This document shows, piece by piece, positions 21,078-25,588 of a stretch of DNA of 25,588 bases. Source of the stretch: Planctomycetaceae bacterium (GTDB lineage Bacteria; Planctomycetota; Phycisphaerae; SM23-33); contig JAJFVE010000078.1 of assembly GCA_021371965.1 (NCBI GenBank), forward strand, positions 1 through 25,588, written 5' to 3'. How positions within the stretch are numbered: the stretch's first letter is position 1; each line of letters starts with the position of its first letter. The position numbers and the translations under genes are program-made. The notes under the pieces are model-generated. The model was not told the origin of the DNA. It worked only from the letters and a program-made list of their open reading frames with translations, and did not search any database.

Positions 21078-22076
21078 TCAGAACTGGTGCAGGAACCGCA
21101 CGTCGGATTCAAACAGCAGGCGGATGTCGGGGATGTTGTACTTGCGCAGGACCATTCGCTCGATACCCAGGCCGAAGGCGTAGCCGGTGTACTTCTCGTT
21201 GTCGTAGCCGACGGCTTGCAGGACGTTGGGGTCCACCATGCCGCAGCCGCCCAGCTCGATCCATCGCGTCGTGCCGTCGTCGTACTCGAACAGCAGATCG
21301 ACCTCGGCTGAGGGTTCGGTGAAGGGGAAAAAACTCGGGCGGAAGCGCGTCTGGACCGTCGGGCCGAAGTACGCCTTGCAGAACTGGTCCAAGGCGGTCT
21401 TCAGGTCGGCCATCGTGACGCCTTCGTCGACGTAGAGCCCCTCGATCTGGTGGAACATGAACGAGTGCGTGGCGTCGACGGCGTCGGGGCGGTACACGCG
21501 GCCGGGGGCGACGATGCGCACCGGCGGCTGGCGAGACTCCATCGTGCGGATCTGCACGGTGGAGGTCTGGCTGCGGAGCATCGTGTGGTCGTTGATGAAG
21601 AAATTGTCCAGCGGGTCGCGGGCGGGATGGCTGGGCGGGATGTTGAGGGCCTCGAAATTATGCCGCTCGTCCTCGACCTCCGGCCCGTACGCGACCTCGA
21701 AGCCCATGCGGCCGAAGATGTCGCAGATATCCTCGATGGTCTGCGAGATGATGTGGCTGTGCCCGATGCGTGGCTGGCGGCCAGGCAGGGTCACGTCTTC
21801 GATCGGACCGGTGCGGGCAGTTTGCGGTTTGCCTTTGCCCGTCAGAGCGGCGTCGAAAGCCGCCTGGAGGGCGTTCTTGGTTTCGTTGGCGGCCTTGCCC
21901 GCGGCGGGTTTGATTTCGGCGGGGGCTTCCTTAAGCCGCTGCATGAGGGCCTTGAGCTGCCCCTTGGTGCCGAGGTACTTGATGCGCCAATCTTCCAGTG
22001 CGCGGGCGTCGCCGGCGGCGGCCAGTTCGGCCAACGCCTGCTGCTGCAGCGCCGCGATGTCGTCAAGTAATGACAC
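21078..22076 (-). CDS. pheS: Phenylalanine--tRNA ligase alpha subunit
   Basis: PheS is the catalytic subunit of the alpha2beta2 enzyme that charges tRNA-Phe. The 332-residue protein has the N-terminal coiled coil (about 1-85) followed by the class II core: GHSHIISQTIEDICDIFGRMGFEV, motif 2 around PGRVYRPDAVDATHSFMFHQIEG, FRPSFFPFTEPSAEVD, and motif 3 GYAFGLGIERMVLRKYNIPDIR. The start is GTG 22076, with AAGGAG 8 nt upstream; this matches the usual family N-terminus. pheT normally follows pheS, but here the downstream side is dprA in the opposite orientation, so the beta-subunit gene must be elsewhere. Confidence 0.97.
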   Translation of the reverse strand: MSLLDDIAALQQQALAELAAAGDARALEDWRIKYLGTKGQLKALMQRLKEAPAEIKPAAGKAANETKNALQAAFDAALTGKGKPQTARTGPIEDVTLPGRQPRIGHSHIISQTIEDICDIFGRMGFEVAYGPEVEDERHNFEALNIPPSHPARDPLDNFFINDHTMLRSQTSTVQIRTMESRQPPVRIVAPGRVYRPDAVDATHSFMFHQIEGLYVDEGVTMADLKTALDQFCKAYFGPTVQTRFRPSFFPFTEPSAEVDLLFEYDDGTTRWIELGGCGMVDPNVLQAVGYDNEKYTGYAFGLGIERMVLRKYNIPDIRLLFESDVRFLHQF

Positions 22077-22152
22077 GGTGAAGACTCCTTGAGCGGCATG
22101 AGTCTATCACGGCGACGGCCCATGGACAATATGGAGTGCCTCGCTGCGGCGC

Positions 22153-22158
22153 TATAAT
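22153..22158 (+). promoter_or_regulatory. Consensus -10 box before the OsmC gene
   Basis: An exact TATAAT lies 36 nt upstream of ATG 22195, in the gap divergent to pheS. No good -35 hexamer is found at 16-18 bp, so it may depend on an activator. Confidence 0.35.
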
Positions 22159-22194
22159 CCACTGACGGGAAATCATCCAATGGGGGGGACGGAC

Positions 22195-22755
22195 ATGGCT
22201 ACGCCGCAGAAAACCGGCATGATCAACGGCATCGACACGCAGACGCTACAGGAGACGATAGAGGCCGTCAAGGGCGACGCGGGCCTGGCCAAGGCGAAGT
22301 TCCGCCTGAGCAACGAGTGGATCGAGGGCACGCAGAACTGCTCGCGCGTCCGCGGGTTCTATGTCGCGCGGCAGGAGATGGAGCACAAGCAATCGTACGA
22401 GCTGCGGTCTGACGAACCCGCGATGCTCTCGGGGCGCGACGAAGCGCCCAACCCCGTGGAACACCTGCTCAACGCGCTGGCGGCCTGCATGACGACGAGC
22501 ATGGTCGCCCATGCGGCCGCGCGAGGGATCGAGCTCGAGGAGGTCCAGTCGCACGTTGAGGGCGACATCGACCTGCGGGGGTTCCTCGGCCTGGCGCCGG
22601 ACGTGCTCAAGGGCTTTTCGAAGATCCGCGTCCAGTTCCGTGTCAAGGCCGACGCGCGCAACCTGGCGCGGCTGAAAGAGCTGGCGCTATTCTCGCCGGT
22701 GTTCAACACGCTCACGCACGGCGTCGACGTGGACATCGACGTCAAGTCGGCCTGA
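22195..22755 (+). CDS. OsmC-family protein with one conserved cysteine replaced
   Basis: The 186-residue product matches the OsmC/Ohr fold, whose members reduce organic hydroperoxides with a Cys pair. The first conserved Cys is present (Cys98 in [12 protein letters not shown], at the start of the central helix). At the second site, usually CPV, the sequence is FSPVFNTL with Ser157. Either this is not a peroxidase or it uses a one-Cys mechanism; YhfA-like relatives also deviate. A ~35-residue N-terminal extension precedes the domain. ATG 22195 follows a run of seven G's and GGAC, a strong ribosome-binding site; an ATG five codons earlier overlaps that site. It is divergent from pheS. Confidence 0.88.
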   Translation: MATPQKTGMINGIDTQTLQETIEAVKGDAGLAKAKFRLSNEWIEGTQNCSRVRGFYVARQEMEHKQSYELRSDEPAMLSGRDEAPNPVEHLLNALAACMTTSMVAHAAARGIELEEVQSHVEGDIDLRGFLGLAPDVLKGFSKIRVQFRVKADARNLARLKELALFSPVFNTLTHGVDVDIDVKSA

Positions 22756-22778
22756 TCCATCGGCCGAGGCGAAAGGGG

Positions 22779-22866
22779 CTTGCCACAGAGGCACGGAGGG
22801 CTCAGGGGAAGAAACAACGCGGCGTCCTCGGCGATCTCCGTGCCTGCGTGGTAAGTCTTCCGGCTT
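22779..22866. repeat. Copy 1 of a terminal-inverted-repeat element
   Basis: Outer arms CCACAGAGGCACGGAG (22783-22798) and CTCCGTGCCTGCGTGG (22836-22851) match in 14 of 16 pairs. The left half continues GGCTCAGGGGAAGAAACAAC, and the right end is GTCTTCCGGCTT, both nearly identical to the element at 24351-24461. Copy 1 has a shorter centre. It separates the OsmC gene from rnpA. Confidence 0.75.
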
Positions 22867-22886
22867 CGGGCCCGCTGCCGTATGAT
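22858..22886 (+). promoter_or_regulatory. Candidate rnpA promoter, leaderless
   Basis: TATGAT (22881-22886) lies 7 nt before ATG 22894. At 17 bp upstream is a weak TTCCGG (22858-22863), contributed by the end of repeat copy 1. The transcript would start at or next to the start codon. Confidence 0.32.
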
Positions 22887-22893
22887 ACGGGCT

Positions 22894-23262
22894 ATGGACC
22901 AGCGATTCGGCAGCCAATTTCGCGTCAAGCGCGGGGCGGAGTTTTCGCGCGCGATCGAGCAGGGGCGGCAGGCGTCGGACGGCCTGACGCGCCTGTACGC
23001 GCTGGCCAACGGGCTCGCGCACTCGCGGGTGGGGGTGGCGGTGGGTTCGCGGCACGGCGGGGCGGTGCAGCGGAATTACGTCAAGCGGCTTTGTCGCGAG
23101 GCGTTTCGCCTGACGCGCGGCGACCTGCCGACTGGGTGGGATTTCATCATCATGCCGCACGCGGGAAAGCATCCGACGTTGGCGGGCCTGCAGTCGTCGC
23201 TGGCGAAACTGGCCGTCCGCGCGACCCGGGACGGGCATGGGCTGGAAGGGTCCGGCCAATGA
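22894..23262 (+). CDS. rnpA: Ribonuclease P protein component
   Basis: RnpA is the protein cofactor of RNase P, which trims the 5' end of precursor tRNAs. The 122-residue protein has the RNR signature [10 protein letters not shown] (60-69), the N-terminal [16 protein letters not shown] aromatic/basic face and the [12 protein letters not shown] strand. ATG 22894 gives the normal N-terminus (MDQRFGSQ); an upstream in-frame ATG at 22882 lies inside the -10 box. The usual neighbour rpmH is absent; a repeat element lies upstream instead. The stop TGA overlaps the ATG of yidD. Confidence 0.93.
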   Translation: MDQRFGSQFRVKRGAEFSRAIEQGRQASDGLTRLYALANGLAHSRVGVAVGSRHGGAVQRNYVKRLCREAFRLTRGDLPTGWDFIIMPHAGKHPTLAGLQSSLAKLAVRATRDGHGLEGSGQ

Positions 23263-23507
23263 CGATGCGAGGACTCTTGCGCCAGTTCGACCGCGCCGTC
23301 GTCGAGGTGCTCGTGGCCGCGGTGCGGTTGTACCAGGTGACGCTCTCGCCCATCGTCGGCCGCACGTGCCGCTTCACGCCGACGTGCAGCAATTACTTCA
23401 TCGAGGCGGTTCGCACGAAAGGGGCGCTGCGCGGCACAGCCAAGGGACTGTGGCGGATTGTGCGGTGCAACCCGCTGTGCAGGGGCGGGTATGATCCGGT
23501 GGAGTGA
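23259..23507 (+). CDS. yidD: Membrane-protein insertion efficiency factor YidD
   Basis: The 82-residue YidD-family protein is recognised by [20 protein letters not shown], then [28 protein letters not shown], with the four conserved cysteines at 37, 43, 70 and 74. YidD is thought to help YidC insert membrane proteins. An amphipathic N-terminal helix (about 5-28) suggests membrane attachment. ATG 23259 overlaps the rnpA stop by ATGA, and GGAAGGG precedes it, so the genes are translationally coupled. The usual next gene, yidC, is missing; the next gene converges on this one. Confidence 0.95.
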   Translation: MTMRGLLRQFDRAVVEVLVAAVRLYQVTLSPIVGRTCRFTPTCSNYFIEAVRTKGALRGTAKGLWRIVRCNPLCRGGYDPVE

Positions 23508-23528
23508 AGCTCGCCACGGTGAGCGTTC

Positions 23529-24293
23529 CTACCACTTTACGCGGTGCTTGCGGCCGCCGTGGGGGTAGGTTCGCGAGGGTTTGCCAGCCACGGTTCCTTC
23601 GCCGGTGGGGCGTTCGGGTCCTGTGACGGCGCGTTGTCGTGCCAGAGCGGCCTTCCAGGAGGCGTCGATGATGGCGGCGGCCTCGTCGAGATCGTTGGTC
23701 ACGTGGAAGAGGTTCATGTCGTCGGGGTCGACCTTGGCGAAGTCGTGGTCGAGCATCGAGGTGTTGAACCAGCGGATCAGGCCGCGCCAGTACGTGCTGC
23801 CGATCAGGATGACGGGGAACTTCTCGGCCTTGCCAGTCTGGATCAGGGTCATCGAGTTGAAGAACTCGTGGAGCGTTCCGAAACCGCCGGGGAAGCACAC
23901 GAAGGCGCTGGCGTACTTGACGAACATGACCAGCCGCGCGAAGAAGTATCGGAAGTCCTGGCTGATGGTGGCGTAGGGGTTGGCCTGCTGCTCGTGGGGC
24001 AGGGTGATGTTGAGCCCGACGGAGGTTCCGCCGGCGTCGAAGGCGCCGCGGTTGGCGGCCTCCATAATGCCGGGCCCGCCGCCGGTGATGATGGTGAAGT
24101 TGAGCTCGGCCAGCATGTGCGCCAGGCGGCGGGCGTTGGCGTAGTCCTTGTGCGATCGCGGCGTGCGGGCCGAGCCGAAGATGGAGACGGCCTGGCCGAA
24201 CTGGCTCATCATCTCGAAGCCTTCGACGAACTCGCTCATGATGCGGAAGACCCGCCACGGGTCGCCTTGGATGAAATCACGGTCAATAATCAT
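23529..24293 (-). CDS. LOG-family (TIGR00730-type) Rossmann protein
   Basis: The 254-residue protein has the LOG/lysine-decarboxylase-like signature pair GGGPGIMEAANRGA (71-84) and PGGFGTLHE (135-143), the site that hydrolyses nucleoside 5'-monophosphates at the N-glycosidic bond, as in cytokinin-activating LOG proteins and the nucleosidase PpnN. The N-terminal VSIFGSARTP is also typical. Bacterial members act mainly as nucleotide-5'-monophosphate nucleosidases; the substrate here is unknown. A basic C-terminal tail of about 25 residues is extra. ATG 24293 has GGAG 6 nt upstream; the longer frame from 24359 lacks support and crosses the promoter. It converges on yidD. Confidence 0.9.
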   Translation of the reverse strand: MIIDRDFIQGDPWRVFRIMSEFVEGFEMMSQFGQAVSIFGSARTPRSHKDYANARRLAHMLAELNFTIITGGGPGIMEAANRGAFDAGGTSVGLNITLPHEQQANPYATISQDFRYFFARLVMFVKYASAFVCFPGGFGTLHEFFNSMTLIQTGKAEKFPVILIGSTYWRGLIRWFNTSMLDHDFAKVDPDDMNLFHVTNDLDEAAAIIDASWKAALARQRAVTGPERPTGEGTVAGKPSRTYPHGGRKHRVKW

Positions 24294-24318
24294 CGCTTGC
24301 TCCAGCCTTAGAACATTC

Positions 24319-24348
24319 AGTATATCGGCACGATGGGCTGCGGATGAA
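24319..24348 (-). promoter_or_regulatory. Candidate promoter of the LOG-family gene
   Basis: Minus strand TTCATC (24348-24343), an 18-bp spacer and TATACT (24324-24319). The start of transcription would be near 24312, 19 nt before ATG 24293. It abuts repeat copy 2. Confidence 0.35.
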
Positions 24349-24350
24349 AA

Positions 24351-24461
24351 ACTTACCACAGAGGCGCAGAGGGCTCAGAGGAAGAAACAACAAACAGTGT
24401 CGGCGCTGTTCTTGTTTCCACCTCAGTGATCTCTGTGCCTCTGTGGTACGTCTTCCGGCTT
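24351..24461. repeat. Copy 2 of the terminal-inverted-repeat element
   Basis: Arms CCACAGAGGCGCAGAG (24356-24371) and CTCTGTGCCTCTGTGG (24431-24446) pair at 15 of 16 positions, the exception being a G-T pair. The left half continues GGCTCAGAGGAAGAAACAAC, a ~30-bp centre follows, and the right end is GTCTTCCGGCTT, as in copy 1. It fills the divergent gap between the LOG-family and lipoprotein genes, with a promoter at each edge. Confidence 0.75.
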
Positions 24462-24489
24462 TGACAAACGCCCCGGCGGGCTGTTAAAT
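24461..24489 (+). promoter_or_regulatory. Strong -35/-10 pair at the edge of repeat copy 2
   Basis: A consensus TTGACA (24461-24466), a 17-bp spacer and TTAAAT (24484-24489). Transcription would start near 24496, 14 nt before GTG 24510. The -35 begins where the repeat's conserved TCTTCCGGCTT ends. Confidence 0.52.
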
Positions 24490-24509
24490 GGGAGCACGAA
24501 AGGCGGGAT

Positions 24510-25388
24510 GTGTTAACGAGCCTGGGAAACAACGTGCCAAGTAGACGTCGCCTCTGCGGGGGCGGCGCGGTTGCGACTCTATTGATGCTGTGCGTCCTGA
24601 CAGCCGGCGGGTGCGGCGGGTCGTACAACATGCTTCTGGGGGATCAGGTGGCTGCGGCCGGCAAGGACGTGCCCGTCGTGGTGCGACTGCGGCGGACCGA
24701 TTTTATCTTTATCAACATGGCGATGGAGAAGCAGCCGCTGCGGTTCCGCATCGATAACGGCCCGGAGCGTGCGGCCTTCACCGACAAGCAGGGCTACGCC
24801 GGCGTGAGCCTGCCCGCCCCAGCCAAGCCGGGCAGCTACCTGCTGAAGGTGGACCTGAGCGACTTTGAAGGCGAGGAGGTCCGCGAGCAGGCCCACGTCT
24901 ACATCTGGGAAGCCTCCAAGCCGGTGCTGGCGGTGGAACTGGAGTGCCTGCCCAAGAGCGGCCAGGCCGAGCATGAGGCCGCCAAGGCGGTCCTGGCGAA
25001 GTTCGCCCGCACGGGATATGTGCTGTACGTCACGCGATCGACGATCAGCGAGCAGGAGATGGTGCACGCCCGTGTCACGTCCAACGGCTACCCCGACGGG
25101 CCGGTGCTGCTGTGGCAGAGGCAGCGATGGCGGCTGACCACCAGCGACAGTGGCATGCCGACCGTCGAGGTCGAGGACCGCATGATCAGCCAGTTGGCCA
25201 CGCTCAAGGGCCAGTTCCCCAAGCTGCAGCGCGGCATCTGCGGCAGCGAGGCCGCCGCCATGAGCATGATGGAAGCGGGCCTGTCCCCAGCCGTCGTCGG
25301 CAAAGACGTGCTGATCTACAACGCGACGTATTACCCCACTTGGACGGACCTGCAGACGCAGGGGTTGCACGATCCGATCGTGCGGTAA
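24510..25388 (+). CDS. Lipoprotein with a degenerate HAD (LNS2/App1-like) domain
   Basis: The 292-residue product has a signal sequence ending in the lipobox TAGGC. A beta-rich part follows (about 45-130, VVVRLRRTDFIFIN through GSYLLKVDLSDFEGEE), and then a segment resembling the LNS2/App1 HAD phosphatase fold. The matching blocks are FARTGYVLYVTRSTISEQE, NGYPDGPVLLWQ and LATLKGQFPKLQRGICG. Where HAD enzymes have the DxD nucleophile, the sequence reads AVELECLP, with Glu in place of both Asp residues. If the fold assignment holds, it is probably inactive as a phosphatase. GTG 24510 was used; GTG 24534 is an alternative that puts PSRRR directly before the hydrophobic stretch. It is probably a periplasmic surface protein. 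Confidence 0.68.
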   Translation: MLTSLGNNVPSRRRLCGGGAVATLLMLCVLTAGGCGGSYNMLLGDQVAAAGKDVPVVVRLRRTDFIFINMAMEKQPLRFRIDNGPERAAFTDKQGYAGVSLPAPAKPGSYLLKVDLSDFEGEEVREQAHVYIWEASKPVLAVELECLPKSGQAEHEAAKAVLAKFARTGYVLYVTRSTISEQEMVHARVTSNGYPDGPVLLWQRQRWRLTTSDSGMPTVEVEDRMISQLATLKGQFPKLQRGICGSEAAAMSMMEAGLSPAVVGKDVLIYNATYYPTWTDLQTQGLHDPIVR

Positions 25389-25411
25389 CCGCCGCGCCAG
25401 TTTCGTTAACG

Positions 25412-25427
25412 GTCGAGCTCACTCGAC
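25412..25427 (+). terminator. 6-bp hairpin after the lipoprotein gene
   Basis: GTCGAG (25412-25417) and CTCGAC (25422-25427) form a stem with a 4-nt loop, 24 nt after the stop at 25388. It is followed by GGGTTCTTCC, a weak pyrimidine tail. Confidence 0.4.
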
Positions 25428-25440
25428 GGGTTCTTCCCCG

Positions 25441-25460
25441 ATCCATCCATCTATCCATCC
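25441..25460. repeat. Short ATCC tetranucleotide run
   Basis: Five tetramers, ATCC repeated with one ATCT, lie in the 121-bp gap before the heptosyltransferase gene. It is a simple-sequence tract that might vary in length. Confidence 0.5.
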
Positions 25461-25497
25461 CTTCGCGTCGGCCCGTGCAATCGCCCGTCCCGCTCGG

Positions 25498-25503
25498 TAG
25501 AAT
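25498..25503 (+). promoter_or_regulatory. -10 box giving a leaderless heptosyltransferase mRNA
   Basis: TAGAAT lies 6 nt before ATG 25510, and no Shine-Dalgarno sequence intervenes. The -35 region is poor (GTGCAA at 17 bp). Confidence 0.32.
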
Positions 25504-25509
25504 GTCGCC

Positions 25510-25588
25510 ATGTCCGATGAGTTCAATCGCATCGTCGTCTTCCTGCCCAACTGGGTCGGCGACGTGGTCATGGCCACCGGCAACGACC
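25510..25588 (+). CDS. waaF: Heptosyltransferase-like protein, N-terminal fragment
   Basis: The first 26 codons are visible, reading MSDEFNRIVVFLPNWVGDVV then MATGND. The LPNWVGDVVMAT segment is the N-terminal hallmark of ADP-heptose:LPS heptosyltransferase II (GT9 family), which adds heptose to the inner core of lipopolysaccharide. The gene runs off the right edge of the window. Other GT9 proteins share the motif, so the acceptor is uncertain. ATG 25510 lacks a ribosome-binding site and follows a -10 box. Confidence 0.7.
   Translation, partial: MSDEFNRIVVFLPNWVGDVVMATGND

Overview
This GC-rich window comes from a bacterium with a Gram-negative-type envelope. The evidence is two lipobox proteins, an LPS-heptosyltransferase-like gene at the right edge, and a chromosome-type set of housekeeping genes. 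The mix of genes suggests Planctomycetota, perhaps a Phycisphaerae-like lineage: a soluble Ser/Thr kinase, a BatA-type membrane protein, an Aquifex-type aconitase, larC, amrS, an orphan pheS, several lineage-restricted secreted proteins and many short palindromic intergenic repeats. That assignment is inference and was not tested. I see no prophage, insertion sequence, CRISPR array, tRNA or rRNA.

Layout, left to right. Positions 1-213 hold the end of an unrecognised gene, convergent with a larC then GT2 glycosyltransferase pair on the minus strand (255-2679). A small membrane protein (2817-3251) converges on a CPBP-family membrane protease (3292-4146). trpC and a TPR protein follow with no gap (4193-6022). 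A minus-strand lipoprotein with a CsgG/LpoB-like fold (6195-6824) sits between two copies of a ~48-bp direct repeat. Next is a spore-photoproduct-lyase-like radical SAM protein (7003-8247), then a tight minus-strand operon of kinase, metallophosphoesterase and YhbY (8328-10374). On the plus strand come a UPF0104/LPG-synthase-TM-like flippase-type protein, a PilZ protein, ogt-aconitase, a secreted protein with a duplicated domain followed by a BatA-domain protein, a strongly structured ~140-nt element, and amrS. A 25-residue very basic protein (19572-19649, minus) is easily missed. dprA and pheS converge on a heptanucleotide-repeat hairpin. The right end has an OsmC protein, rnpA-yidD, a LOG-family protein, a lipoprotein with a degenerate HAD-like domain, and the first 79 bases of a heptosyltransferase gene.

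Most of this is ordinary housekeeping: tryptophan synthesis, the aconitase step, DNA alkyl repair, DNA uptake/recombination, tRNA charging and tRNA 5' maturation. The less ordinary content lies between genes. There are two copies, plus a coding half-copy, of a terminal-inverted-repeat element (8336-8381, 22779-22866, 24351-24461). The long-stem, two-hairpin element lies at 18321-18460. Sigma70-like promoters can be read in front of many genes. At three of them (ogt, rnpA, the heptosyltransferase) the -10 box lies only 6-7 nt from the start codon, which predicts leaderless mRNAs.
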